Both the position numbers and the translations under genes were made by a program. Shown piece after piece: positions 8,758 through 18,847 of a stretch of DNA of 64,000 nt (position 1 is its first letter; the number at the start of each line of letters is the position of its first letter). Source of the DNA: Klenkia marina (GTDB taxonomy: Bacteria > Actinomycetota > Actinomycetes > Mycobacteriales > Geodermatophilaceae); contig NZ_FMUH01000008.1 of the NCBI RefSeq assembly GCF_900101025.1, positions 1-64,000 of the forward strand, in the 5' to 3' direction. Below the pieces are notes generated by a model. The model had not been told where the DNA came from, searched no databases, and saw nothing but the letters and a program-made list of their open reading frames with translations.

Positions 8758-10188
8758 ATGGACATCACCGAGTACCGCGACCTCGACGCCACCGCCCTCG
8801 CTGGGCTGATCCGCACCGGGCAGGTCAGCGCCGACGAGGTGGCCGACACCGCCCGGGCCGCCGTCACCGCCGTCGACGGCGAGCTCAACGCCCTGGTCGG
8901 GGAGCTGTTCGACGCGCCCCTGGCCCACGCCCCCGACGGGCCGTTCGGCGGCGTGCCCTTCGCCGTCAAGGACCTCATCACCCACGCTGAGGGCGTCCCG
9001 CAGCGCGCCGGCTCCCGGCTGCTCGGCGACGGCGTGCCCTACCCGTACGACAACGCGCTGATGACCCGGTTCCGGCGGGCCGGGTTCGCCACGGTCGGGC
9101 TCACGGCGACGCCGGAGTTCGGCTTCAACGCCGCCACCGAGTCGGTGGCGAACGGCCCGACCAGGAACCCGTGGGACACCACCCGCTCCCCCGGCGGGTC
9201 CTCCGGTGGCTCCGCCGCGCTGGTCGCCGCCCGCGCCCTCCCGGTGGCGCACGCCAACGACGGCGGCGGGTCGATCCGCATCCCGGCGGGCAACTGCGGC
9301 CTGGTCGGGCTCAAGCCCACCCGGGGCCGCACCACCGTCGGCCCCGACCACAGCGACCCCCTGCTCGGTCTGGGCATCGAGTTCGTCGTGACCCGGACCG
9401 TCCGCGACTGCGCCGGCGTGCTGGACGCCGTCCACGGCGCGGAGCCCGGCGAGCGCTACGTCCTCCCGGCGCCGGGCACCTCCTTCGCCGAGGCCGCTGC
9501 CCGGGCGCCCCGGCGACTGCGCGTCGCCCTGAGCACCACGGCCCCGGACGGCGCCCCGGTCGACCCGGCGAACGTCACCGCCGCCGAGCGGACCGCCCGG
9601 GTGCTCGAGGACCTCGGCCACGAGGTGGTGGAGGCGGCCCCGGTCTACGACACCGCCGCCTTCCACGACGCCAACTTCACCGCCTGGACCAGCTTCCTGG
9701 CCGACGCCGCCCTCGGGCTGTCCGCGGCGCTGGGCACGCCGCTGAGCCGGGACGTGCTGGAGGCGACGACGCTGGCCTGCGCCGAGCACGGCGCCACGCT
9801 CACGGCGATCGACCTCTACACCGCCGACCGCACCTTCAACGCCGTCACCCGGGCGGTCGCGGCCTTCTTCGGCGAGCACGACGTCTGGCTGACCCCGACC
9901 ACCGCGCAGCCGAACACCGCGATCGGCCACCTCGACGCCGACGACGCCGGCCTCGACGCGCGCGGGTGGTACGACAAGATCTTCCGCTTCGCGCCCTTCA
10001 CCGCCCTGTCCAACGTCACCGGCGCCCCGGCGATCAGCATCCCGGGCACGCCCTCGTCCGAGGGCTGGCCGGTGGGCGTGCAGCTGGTGGGCGCGCACCT
10101 GGGCGAGGAAACCCTGCTGGCCGTGGCCGGCCAGCTCGAGCAGGCACAGCCCTGGGCCGACCGGCGGCCCGCGGTGCTCGCGGGTTGA
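8758..10188 (+). CDS. amidase (amidase signature family)
   Basis: This 476-residue enzyme carries the full Ser-cisSer-Lys triad of the amidase signature family: Lys71 in VPFAVKD, Ser148 in SPGGSSGGSA, and nucleophile Ser172 in GGGSIRIPA. The family hydrolyses carboxamides, as in glutamyl-tRNA amidotransferase A, fatty-acid amide hydrolase and 6-aminohexanoate cyclic dimer hydrolase. No GatB/GatC neighbour is present, so this is a catabolic or detoxifying amidase. No signal peptide, hence cytoplasmic. Start ATG 8758; GTG 8749 is an in-frame alternative. Confidence 0.9.
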   Translation: MDITEYRDLDATALAGLIRTGQVSADEVADTARAAVTAVDGELNALVGELFDAPLAHAPDGPFGGVPFAVKDLITHAEGVPQRAGSRLLGDGVPYPYDNALMTRFRRAGFATVGLTATPEFGFNAATESVANGPTRNPWDTTRSPGGSSGGSAALVAARALPVAHANDGGGSIRIPAGNCGLVGLKPTRGRTTVGPDHSDPLLGLGIEFVVTRTVRDCAGVLDAVHGAEPGERYVLPAPGTSFAEAAARAPRRLRVALSTTAPDGAPVDPANVTAAERTARVLEDLGHEVVEAAPVYDTAAFHDANFTAWTSFLADAALGLSAALGTPLSRDVLEATTLACAEHGATLTAIDLYTADRTFNAVTRAVAAFFGEHDVWLTPTTAQPNTAIGHLDADDAGLDARGWYDKIFRFAPFTALSNVTGAPAISIPGTPSSEGWPVGVQLVGAHLGEETLLAVAGQLEQAQPWADRRPAVLAG

Positions 10189-10267
10189 CGTCCAACCCGC
10201 TGCGGCGCGGGCGACCTCCGTGAGCCCGGGGAGGGCTCGGGGTGCCTTTGCGTCCCTGGTCGGCGGT

Positions 10268-10289
10268 GGGCCCGCGACGGTGCGGGCTC
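10268..10289. terminator. hairpin between convergent amidase and zinc-finger genes
   Basis: GGGCCCGC (10268-10275), a six-nt loop, then GCGGGCTC (10282-10289) forms an eight-bp stem with one G-U pair. It sits 12 nt past the zinc-finger stop and 79 nt past the amidase stop. No U-tract follows, as is usual in this GC range. Confidence 0.5.
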
Positions 10290-10301
10290 ACCTCCTCGGG
10301 G

Positions 10302-10430
10302 TCAGTGCCGGGTGGTGCCGCAGTCGGTGCAGCGCTTGCGGTGCGCCTCGTTCGTGGTCGGGCAGTTGGCGCAGTTCCAGGCGCCGCGGGTCGGCGTCCG
10401 GACCTGGGTGCGTCCGTCGAGGTCGGGCAT
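10302..10430 (-). CDS. 42-residue RanBP2-type zinc finger protein
   Basis: A short gene with ATG at 10430 and TGA at 10302. An AGGGGGA Shine-Dalgarno (10436-10442) lies five nt upstream of the start. Residues W18, C20, C23, N27, C34 and C37 fit the RanBP2 zinc finger consensus W-x-C-x2-C-x3-N-x6-C-x2-C exactly, with a basic stretch (HRKR) before the second Cys pair. A hairpin follows the stop. Such fingers bind one Zn and, in eukaryotes, ubiquitin or single-stranded RNA; the bacterial role is unknown. The product could be a free-standing zinc ribbon for RNA or protein binding. Confidence 0.75.
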   Translation of the reverse strand: MPDLDGRTQVRTPTRGAWNCANCPTTNEAHRKRCTDCGTTRH

Positions 10431-10533
10431 GGTGGTCCCCCTGGGTCCGTCGGTGTGACGGAGGCGACGCTACCCAGACATCATGACGTCTCGATGAACT
10501 CGCGGTTGCGGTCCGGCGAGGGTCGGACGCAGG

Positions 10534-11151
10534 TCAGTCGCGGGGCAGGACCCCGCACCCGCCTGCGCTGCAGGCGCACCCGCCGCAGCCGGCCGCGGGG
10601 GCCGGCTCGTCGACCACCTTCCGGGCCGCCAGCGCGGCGAGCACCGAGGCGATGCCGAGCGCGAGGACGGCCACGGCGACGGCGAGGACGGCGGCCGCGG
10701 CCAACCACCCCGGGCCCACCAGGACGGCGCCCAGCGCGAAGGCGGCCACCGCGACGGCGACGCCCAGGCCGGCGCGCACCCGCTGCTGCGCCCGCGCCAC
10801 CAACCCGACCAGGACGGCGGCGACGGCGACCACGCAGGCCCATGCGGAGACGGCCGGGGGGAGGAAGGCCAGGCCGATCGCGACCGCCCCGAACCAGGCG
10901 GCCCCGGCGCCGGCCACGGCCGCGGACCGGTCGAGCCGACCGGCACGGGCGCCCCGCAGCGCGGCGACGCCCCGCAGCACACCGAGCACGCCCAGCCCGC
11001 CCACGAGCAGCCGCACGCCGGTGTCGGCGACGACCACGGCCACCACGGCGAGCACGACCAGGACGACGCCCTGCAGCGCCGACCACGGCCAGGAGCGACG
11101 GGCCTCCTCGGCGGACACGGGGGTGGAGGGTGCGGTGGCGGACGCGGTCAC
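10534..11151 (-). CDS. DUF308/HdeD-like membrane protein with Cys-rich tail
   Basis: A 205-residue protein with about six hydrophobic Ala/Val/Leu helices in pairs, resembling HdeD/DUF308 membrane proteins, and an odd C-terminus: four cysteines within GCGGCACSAGGC just before the end. That tail could hold a metal. The preferred start is GTG 11151, which has GGGGGA about 12 nt upstream; ATG 11169 would add six residues. It diverges from the DUF1206 pair and lies beside the zinc-finger gene. Family assignment is tentative. Confidence 0.65.
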   Translation of the reverse strand: MTASATAPSTPVSAEEARRSWPWSALQGVVLVVLAVVAVVVADTGVRLLVGGLGVLGVLRGVAALRGARAGRLDRSAAVAGAGAAWFGAVAIGLAFLPPAVSAWACVVAVAAVLVGLVARAQQRVRAGLGVAVAVAAFALGAVLVGPGWLAAAAVLAVAVAVLALGIASVLAALAARKVVDEPAPAAGCGGCACSAGGCGVLPRD

Positions 11152-11250
11152 CCGCCCAGTGTCCCCCATCCGCCGGGCGGACCGGGCAACCCTGTGCCAC
11201 GCTCCCGGGACGGGGTCCGACCAGCCAGCAGACACCGCCGGGAGATCCTC

Positions 11251-12078
11251 ATGAGCGTGCAGCAGACCGCCGACCGCGTCGGCCGGTCGGACACCCTCGA
11301 GCGGCTGGCCCGGGTGGGCCTGGCCGCCTACGGCGTCGTGCACCTGCTGATCGCCTGGCTGGCGCTGCAGCTGGCGTGGGGCGGCGGCAGCGGCTCGGCC
11401 GACCAGTCGGGCGCGATGCAGACCCTCGCCGAGGAGCCGTTCGGCACGCCGTTGCTGTGGGTGCTCGGCCTGGGCCTGATCGCCCTGGCGGTGTGGCAGC
11501 TGGCCGAGGTGCTGCGGCAGGTCGGCGGGCTGTCCGGCTCGGGCGACACCAAGAAGAAGGCCGCTGTCGGCGTGGTGAAGAGCGTGGCCAAGGCGGTCGT
11601 CTACGCCGCGCTCGCGTTCACCGCGCTGAGGTTCGCCACCGGTGGCGGGTCGTCCAGCTCGGGGCAGCAGCAGGACACGACGTCCGGGGTGTTCGCGTTG
11701 CCCGGGGGCCGGTTCCTGGTGGGCCTCGCGGCGCTGGTCGTCATCGGCGTCGGCCTCTACCAGGTCGTCAAGGGGCTGAAGAAGAAGTTCCTGGACGAGA
11801 TCGACACGTCGAAGGCATCGTCGTCCGAGGTGCGGGCGGTCACCCGCCTGGGCCAGGTCGGGTACGTGGCGAAGGGGGCGGCGTTCGTCGTCGTCGGCGG
11901 GCTGCTGGCCTACGCGGCCATCACGTTCGACCCGTCGAAGTCCACCGGTCTGGACGGCGCGATGCACACGATCCTGCAGGCGCCGTTCGGTCGATGGCTG
12001 CTGTCGCTGGTGGCCGTGGGCATCGCGGCGTTCGGCGTCTTCTGCTTCTTCCGCGCGCGCTACCCGCAGCGCACCTGA
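11251..12078 (+). CDS. DUF1206 membrane protein (first of a tandem pair)
   Basis: This 275-residue integral membrane protein contains three related modules, each a pair of membrane helices. Each begins with a VGLAAYGVVHLLIAW-like, AKAVVYAALAF-like or VGYVAKGAAFVVVGG-like helix and is separated from the next by short basic loops. The modules are the internal repeat of the actinobacterial DUF1206 family, whose function is unknown. GGGAG precedes ATG 11251. The next gene, a paralogue, begins three nt after this stop, so the two are almost certainly translated together. Confidence 0.85.
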   Translation: MSVQQTADRVGRSDTLERLARVGLAAYGVVHLLIAWLALQLAWGGGSGSADQSGAMQTLAEEPFGTPLLWVLGLGLIALAVWQLAEVLRQVGGLSGSGDTKKKAAVGVVKSVAKAVVYAALAFTALRFATGGGSSSSGQQQDTTSGVFALPGGRFLVGLAALVVIGVGLYQVVKGLKKKFLDEIDTSKASSSEVRAVTRLGQVGYVAKGAAFVVVGGLLAYAAITFDPSKSTGLDGAMHTILQAPFGRWLLSLVAVGIAAFGVFCFFRARYPQRT

Positions 12079-12081
12079 GCC

Positions 12082-13002
12082 GTGGCGACCCTGCCCCCGG
12101 CGGTCGGCCGGCTCCTCGACCGGGTGCAGGCCCGCATCCCGCAGCGCTGGCTCGACCGTGCGCACGCGGCGGCCGACCGCGCCCGCGAGGTCACCGACCA
12201 CCCCTGGCTCGAGCGGCTGGCGCAGGTGGGGCTGGTCGCCTACGGGGCGGTGCACCTGCTGATCGGGTGGCTGGCGTTCACCGTGGCCTGGCGAGTCTCC
12301 CCCGACGCCGCCGACGCCGACCAGGCCGGTGCGCTGCGCACGGTGTCGGAGAGCCCGGGTGGGCTGGTGCTGCTGTGGGTGATCGGGCTGGGCCTGCTGT
12401 CGCTGGCGCTGTGGCAGGCCGGTGAGGTGCTGCGCTGGTGGACCGGGTTGCTGGTGCCCGAGCGCCGGGTGCACGCTGCGTTCATCTGCGCGAAGTGCCT
12501 GGCGAAGGCGGTCGTCTACGGGGCGCTGGCCGGGATCGCGCTGGTCTTCGCGGTGGGCTCGCGGTACGACGCGACCGACAGCACGCAGGACCTCACCGAC
12601 GACCTGCTGGAGATCCCGGGCGGGGCGGTCCTGCTGGTGGCCGGTGGTCTGGTGGTGGTCGGCGTGGGCGCCTACCTCGCCTGGCGCGGGTGGACGGCGG
12701 GCTTCATGAAGGACGTCGACCTCGACGCCGCTCCGGACCGGTACGAGCCGACGATCGCCGCGCTGGGCCGGGTGGGCTACCTCGCCAAGGCGGTGGCATT
12801 CGTGGTCGCCGGCGGCCTGGTGGTGTGGGCCGCGGTGACCCGCGACGTCTCGACGGCGACCGGCCTGGACGGCGCCCTCAACGCCATCGGCGCCGTGCCC
12901 ACCGGCCAGTGGCTGCTGACCGCGGTCGCCGTCGGCTTCGCCGCCTTCGGGGTCTACGCCCTGGCTCGGGCTCGCTACCCCGACCGCGACCCGGCCACCT
13001 GA
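12082..13002 (+). CDS. DUF1206 membrane protein (second of a tandem pair)
   Basis: A 306-residue paralogue of the preceding protein with the same three two-helix modules (VGLVAYGAVHLLIGW, CLAKAVVYGALAG, VGYLAKAVAFVVAGG) and the same C-terminal ARYP ending. It differs by a longer N-terminal soluble stretch of about 40 residues. It starts at GTG 12082, three nt after the upstream stop. The pair probably arose by local duplication and may form a hetero-oligomer. Function unknown. Confidence 0.85.
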   Translation: MATLPPAVGRLLDRVQARIPQRWLDRAHAAADRAREVTDHPWLERLAQVGLVAYGAVHLLIGWLAFTVAWRVSPDAADADQAGALRTVSESPGGLVLLWVIGLGLLSLALWQAGEVLRWWTGLLVPERRVHAAFICAKCLAKAVVYGALAGIALVFAVGSRYDATDSTQDLTDDLLEIPGGAVLLVAGGLVVVGVGAYLAWRGWTAGFMKDVDLDAAPDRYEPTIAALGRVGYLAKAVAFVVAGGLVVWAAVTRDVSTATGLDGALNAIGAVPTGQWLLTAVAVGFAAFGVYALARARYPDRDPAT

Positions 13003-13147
13003 GGGATCCTGCACGCTTCCGGCCCCGCGGCGCCGACGGCCTCCGGCCGCGCAACGACCGCCTACGTTCCCCGGTGTCGACACGACCCGGGAGCATGTGC
13101 CACGGGCCGCCTCGCCGTGGGGGCGGGCCGCTCGGGGCGTGCCGGCG

Positions 13148-14368
13148 TCACTCGATGCGGGGGCCGGTGATGATCTCGGTGCCGTCGGGGCGGTGGGTGC
13201 GCCATCGTCCGCCGGGGTCGCGTTCGACGCGGAAGCCGTGGTGGACCTTGGTGTGGTGCCGCTCGCACAGCAGCGCCGAGTTGGCCGGCGAGGTCTCCCC
13301 ACCGTGCGCCCAGTGCACCAGGTGGTGCACGTCGGCCCAGTGGTGGGGTGCGCCGCAGCCGGCGAACACGCACGTCTGGTCCCGCGCCACCACCGCCCGC
13401 CGCAACCCCGGCGTCACCACCCGGTGGGTGCGACCCACGTCCAGCGGGGTCCCCTCGGGGCCCATCACGATGCGGGAGACCGTGGCGTCGCAGGCCAGCC
13501 ACCGGGCCCGGGCCGCGGAGATCGTGGCCCCGAACCCCATCGACGCCGTCGCCGGGCCGGTGCCATCAGCCACCAGGTCCTCGACCCCGATGGTGACCAC
13601 CACGTGCGGCTTGACCGACCGCAGCACCGGCAGCCCACCTGCGCTCAGCTGCCGGTCGGCCAACGCCACCAGCGCATCGGCCTGGCGCTGCACCCGCGTG
13701 CGCAGGTCGCCTTCGGGCCGGTCGGCCTGCACGATCGACTCCAACGCCGTCTTGACCTTCTCCCCACCGACCGCATCCAGGTCGAACCGGCCGGTCACCG
13801 TCCCATCAGCGTGCGTGCTGATCGACAGCGCCCGCTGCTGCACCGGGTCCGGCTCGACCCCGTCGGGGTCCAGTGCTTCGACGAACGCCTGCACCGCGGT
13901 CACCAACGCCCGGTGCGACGACGTCACAGCGACCTCGGTCCACGCCCGGTCGAACACGGCCAGGTCGATGCCCTGCAGCTGCGCCGCTGCCCGCTCCCGG
14001 TCCCCCACCGCCGAGGCCACGACGTCGACCTGCGCGGCGGACACCGAGCCGTCGGCGAACGCCGCACCGAGCTGCGGGAAGTGCTCCACCGCCCGCCCCA
14101 CCCGCACGATCCGCGAGGCCTCGGCACCCGACAACCGAAGGTGCCCGATCAACCACGACCGCACCGACATCAACCCGTCGACCTCCACGGCCTGCGTCAG
14201 CTCCGCATGCCGGGCCAACCGCGCCAGCACCGCATCCACCCGGTTGCGCTCGGTCGCCAGCTCACGCATCTGGTCCAGCACCTGCACCGAGGACAGGTGG
14301 TGCAGGTCCTCCACCTGATCGACCAGCAGATCCAGCTCAGGGGCGGTGAGCACTGCCGAGCCGCTCAT
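13148..14368 (-). CDS. DUF222 / HNH endonuclease domain protein
   Basis: This 406-residue protein has the N-terminal helical DUF222 domain over about 300 residues and a C-terminal HNH nuclease domain. The visible motif is CVFAGCG, then HHWADVHHLVHWAHGG, then NSALLCERHH, giving the paired His, Asn and His ligands plus Cys residues. Such proteins occur in many copies in Geodermatophilaceae and mycobacteria; DNA cleavage is assumed from the fold and the biological role is unsettled. Start ATG 14368 has GGAGGGG upstream; a longer start at 14407 lacks support. A good promoter lies at 14403-14431. Confidence 0.86.
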   Translation of the reverse strand: MSGSAVLTAPELDLLVDQVEDLHHLSSVQVLDQMRELATERNRVDAVLARLARHAELTQAVEVDGLMSVRSWLIGHLRLSGAEASRIVRVGRAVEHFPQLGAAFADGSVSAAQVDVVASAVGDRERAAAQLQGIDLAVFDRAWTEVAVTSSHRALVTAVQAFVEALDPDGVEPDPVQQRALSISTHADGTVTGRFDLDAVGGEKVKTALESIVQADRPEGDLRTRVQRQADALVALADRQLSAGGLPVLRSVKPHVVVTIGVEDLVADGTGPATASMGFGATISAARARWLACDATVSRIVMGPEGTPLDVGRTHRVVTPGLRRAVVARDQTCVFAGCGAPHHWADVHHLVHWAHGGETSPANSALLCERHHTKVHHGFRVERDPGGRWRTHRPDGTEIITGPRIE

Positions 14369-14753
14369 CCTCACCCCTCCACCCGTTCGAACACCTGATC
14401 GAAGCATACTGGGGCATCGCCGCTAGCGCAAGACGAAAGCCCAGCTCAGTGCTGTGATCGATGGTCCACGGCGAGGTCATTGCCAGCTGTTCGACGTCGG
14501 CGCACCCGACACCGACCGCGGTGCTCGACAGGGCCGTTCGACGGGTAGCGCCGACCTCGCCGCGATCGCGACCCTCGCGCCCCCCGGGCTGCTCGGCACC
14601 GCCTCGCTGGTCAGACCCGGTGGGCAGTTCCGACCCGGTGGCCGCGGCGGGCACCCGACCGGGCTCCCCCGTCCTGGGGAGGTCCGGTCAAACCCGGGCC
14701 CGGCCCGGCCGACACCGGAGAGGAACCGCGTCGACCAGCCACCTGGGAGCTCC
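14369..14753. other. 385-nt divergent intergenic region
   Basis: No convincing coding sequence on either strand; third-position GC bias drops here. On the left it holds the HNH promoter (14403-14431). Two 10-nt direct repeats GACCCGGTGG (14614-14623 and 14632-14641) are 18 nt apart and could be a regulator site for the plus-strand GGDEF-EAL gene. GGGAG just before GTG 14754 is that gene's Shine-Dalgarno. I saw no c-di-GMP riboswitch sequence. Confidence 0.5.
14403..14431 (-). promoter_or_regulatory. sigma70-like promoter of the DUF222/HNH gene
   Basis: On the minus strand, TTGCGC (14431-14426), a 17-nt spacer, and TATGCT (14408-14403) form a well-spaced -35/-10 pair about 35 nt upstream of ATG 14368. 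The spacer contains the perfect palindrome CGCTAGCG. This is one of the most AT-rich spots in the region. Confidence 0.55.
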
Positions 14754-17039
14754 GTGCCCACGCCCCGCACCGCCAGCGAGACCGCCGCCCGCCGGGTGCT
14801 GGTCGCGCTCGCCGTGGTGGCCGTCGGGCGTCTGCTGCTCCCGGAGGGCGTGCTGAGCAACGTGCTCTACGGCGTCGTCGCCCTGACCGCCTGCGCCGTC
14901 GCGTGGTGGGCGGTGGCCCACGGGTGGCGGCCCGGTGCCTGGATCGCCGCGGCGGTCTCCCTCTCCGCCCTCGGTGACGTCACCTGGCAGCTGCTCACCT
15001 GGGGCGGGCTGCCGCCGGGCCGGGCGTCGCTGGCCGACGTCTTCTTCCTGTCCGCCTACGTCGCCGGCGGCATCGGCCTGCGCCGCCTGCTCGCCCGGGC
15101 CTCCCGGGCCTCGCGGTTGGACCGCCTCGTCGACACCACGGCGGTCTTCCTGGTCGTGGTCTACCTGGAGTGGGTCCTCGCCCTGGCCGACGTCGTCGCC
15201 GACCACCGCGTGCCGGTCGCCACCCGTCTGTTCTTCGCCGCGTACCCGGTGCTGGACGCCTGGCTGCTGGCGCTCGTCGTCCGGCTGTGGTTCGTGCGCC
15301 GCACCGTGCGGGCCGAGGCGGGCTGGGTCGCCCTGGCGGCCGCCGCGTGGTTCGTCGCCGACCTCGACTACCTCTCCCTCCCCGGTGACTCCGACTTCCT
15401 CGACGCCGGGTGGAACATCGGCAGCGTCGCGCTCGCGGCGTCCTCGTGGGCCGCGCTCCGTGCCTGGCGCACGGGCACGGCGACGGCCGAGCCCGTCGCC
15501 GGCGGCACCGTCACCCGGCCGCAACTTGCCCTCGCGCTGCTCCCCCTGGCGGTGCCCGGCGCCGCCCAGCTCGTCGCCGCCGCCCACGGCACCGCGGTCG
15601 ACCCGCGACCGGGGATCGTGGTCGCCGGCATCGTGCTCGTGCTCGCCTTCCTGCGCGGGGCCCGGCTGCTGGAGCAGCAGGCCGAACTGCGCACGCAGCT
15701 GGAGACGCGTGCCTTCCACGACGTGCTGACCGGGCTGCCCAACCGCGCCCTGCTCGACGACCGCACCACGCACGCCCTCGCCCGCAGCCTGCGCAGCGGC
15801 ACCGCACCCGTCGTCCTGTCCCTGGACCTCGACGGGTTCAAGGCCGTCAACGACACCCTCGGGCACCCGGCCGGCGACCAGCTCCTGCGTCAGGTCGCCG
15901 CGCGGCTGGTCGCGCACGTGCGCTCGGCCGACACCGTCGCACGGCTCGGCGGGGACGAGTTCGCGGTCCTGATCGAGCCGCTGCCCGGCGACGGCCCCGA
16001 CCGGCACCGCGAACTCGCCGAGCGGCTGGTCGAGGCGATCGGCGCGCCCTACGAGCTCGAGGGCCGCACGGTGCGGGTCGGGGTGAGCGTCGGGCTGGTG
16101 CGCGCCGAGGACGACGGCAGCTCCACCTCTGCCACCCTCATGCGCGATGTCGACACCGCGCTGTACCGCGCCAAGGACGGCGGCAAGGGACGCGTGGCCG
16201 TGTTCGCCCCGACCATGCGCACCGAGCTGCTGCTGCACACCCAGCTGCGCGACGACCTCTCCACCGCCCTGCCCGGGGGGCAGCTGCGGGTGGTCTACCA
16301 GCCGGTCGTCGACCTCGACCACGGTGGCCTGCAGGGGTTCGAGGCACTGCTGCGGTGGGAGCACCCCGAGCTGGGCACGGTGCTGCCCAGCGTGTTCATC
16401 CCGGTCGCCGAGGAGACCGGCGCGATCGTCGAGATCGGCCGCTGGGTGCTCCGCGAGGCCTGCGCCGCGGCCGTCGGCTGGCGGGCCCACCACCCCGACC
16501 TCACCGTCGCGGTGAACCTGTCGGTCCGCCAGCTGCAGAGCCCCGGCCTGGTGGCCGACGTCGCCACCGCCCTCGCCGACACCGGTCTGCCACCGGCAGC
16601 CCTGTGCCTCGAGCTCACCGAGACCGCTCTGGTCGTCGACCCCGACCAGGCCGCGGCCGCCCTGGAGGATCTGCGGGCCCTGGGGCTGCGCATCGCCGTC
16701 GACGACTTCGGCACCGGGTACTCCTCGCTCACCCACCTGCGCCGCTTCCCCGTCGACGTGCTCAAGATCGACCGCTCGTTCGTCGGCGCCCTGGGGTCGG
16801 ACCGCTCGGCCGCGCCGCTGGTCGACGGCCTCCTCGAGCTGGCCCGGGTCATGGGCCTGGACGTCGTCGCCGAGGGCGTCGAGTCCGCCGACCAGCGCGA
16901 CCACCTGCTGACCGAGGGCTGCCGCACGGCGCAGGGCTGGCTGTTCTCCCCCGCCCTCGAGCGCGCCGAGGCCGACCGCCGGGTCGCGACGAGCCGGCCG
17001 AACCCGGTTGCGGCCGTCGCCGGCGCCCCGGCACCATGA
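14754..17039 (+). CDS. membrane GGDEF-EAL protein (diguanylate cyclase/phosphodiesterase)
   Basis: A 761-residue protein. Residues about 15-310 form an eight- to nine-helix membrane sensor. The GGDEF domain follows with the intact motif GGDEF near residue 400, FKAVNDTLGH as the metal/substrate helix, and an RSAD I-site five residues before GGDEF. The EAL domain at about 500-750 keeps EALLRW, NLSVRQL, ELTET, DDFGTGYSSL, KIDRSF and VAEGVE. Both catalytic domains look complete, so it could make and degrade c-di-GMP, with product inhibition through the I-site. GTG 14754 has a GGGAG six nt upstream. Signal sensed unknown. Confidence 0.9.
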   Translation: MPTPRTASETAARRVLVALAVVAVGRLLLPEGVLSNVLYGVVALTACAVAWWAVAHGWRPGAWIAAAVSLSALGDVTWQLLTWGGLPPGRASLADVFFLSAYVAGGIGLRRLLARASRASRLDRLVDTTAVFLVVVYLEWVLALADVVADHRVPVATRLFFAAYPVLDAWLLALVVRLWFVRRTVRAEAGWVALAAAAWFVADLDYLSLPGDSDFLDAGWNIGSVALAASSWAALRAWRTGTATAEPVAGGTVTRPQLALALLPLAVPGAAQLVAAAHGTAVDPRPGIVVAGIVLVLAFLRGARLLEQQAELRTQLETRAFHDVLTGLPNRALLDDRTTHALARSLRSGTAPVVLSLDLDGFKAVNDTLGHPAGDQLLRQVAARLVAHVRSADTVARLGGDEFAVLIEPLPGDGPDRHRELAERLVEAIGAPYELEGRTVRVGVSVGLVRAEDDGSSTSATLMRDVDTALYRAKDGGKGRVAVFAPTMRTELLLHTQLRDDLSTALPGGQLRVVYQPVVDLDHGGLQGFEALLRWEHPELGTVLPSVFIPVAEETGAIVEIGRWVLREACAAAVGWRAHHPDLTVAVNLSVRQLQSPGLVADVATALADTGLPPAALCLELTETALVVDPDQAAAALEDLRALGLRIAVDDFGTGYSSLTHLRRFPVDVLKIDRSFVGALGSDRSAAPLVDGLLELARVMGLDVVAEGVESADQRDHLLTEGCRTAQGWLFSPALERAEADRRVATSRPNPVAAVAGAPAP

Positions 17040-17089
17040 CCGGCATGCACCGCTGCGCCTGCACCGCGAAGCCCTGGTCGCCCCGCTGA
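17036..17089 (+). CDS. candidate leader peptide upstream of the ABC-F gene (17 aa)
   Basis: ATG 17036 overlaps the GGDEF-EAL stop as ATGA and opens a 17-codon frame ([17 protein letters not shown]) ending at TGA 17087-17089, 118 nt before the ABC-F start. A second ATG lies at 17045. Alternative hairpins follow. Position and size fit the leader peptides that control some antibiotic-resistance ABC-F genes by ribosome stalling. No Shine-Dalgarno is evident, so this is a proposal. Confidence 0.4.
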   Translation: MTGMHRCACTAKPWSPR

Positions 17090-17144
17090 CGGCGGCGCAC
17101 CAGACCCACGCGGAGACACACCACAGCAGGTCCCTGCCCGCCGT

Positions 17145-17181
17145 CCCGGCCATCGCCGGGCGGCCATCCGCGCTGCCCGGC
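17145..17181 (+). promoter_or_regulatory. mutually exclusive hairpins before the ABC-F gene
   Basis: Hairpin A pairs CCCGGC (17145-17150) with GCCGGG (17155-17160) across a four-nt loop. Hairpin B pairs GCCGGGC (17155-17161) with GCCCGGC (17175-17181). The middle arm is shared, so only one can form at a time. This is an attenuator-like arrangement between the leader frame and the Shine-Dalgarno GGAG near 17197. Confidence 0.45.
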
Positions 17182-17207
17182 TCCAGGACGAGCCACGGAG
17201 CAGACGC

Positions 17208-18821
<1,614 letters not shown>

Positions 18822-18847
18822 CCGGCCGTCGCCGCATGCTCAGGACG

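Noticed and set aside
13148-14368. DUF222/HNH gene as evidence of a mobile element or intron
   Set aside because: No terminal repeats, target duplications, integrase or intron structure nearby; the family is a normal multi-copy chromosomal one in these bacteria.
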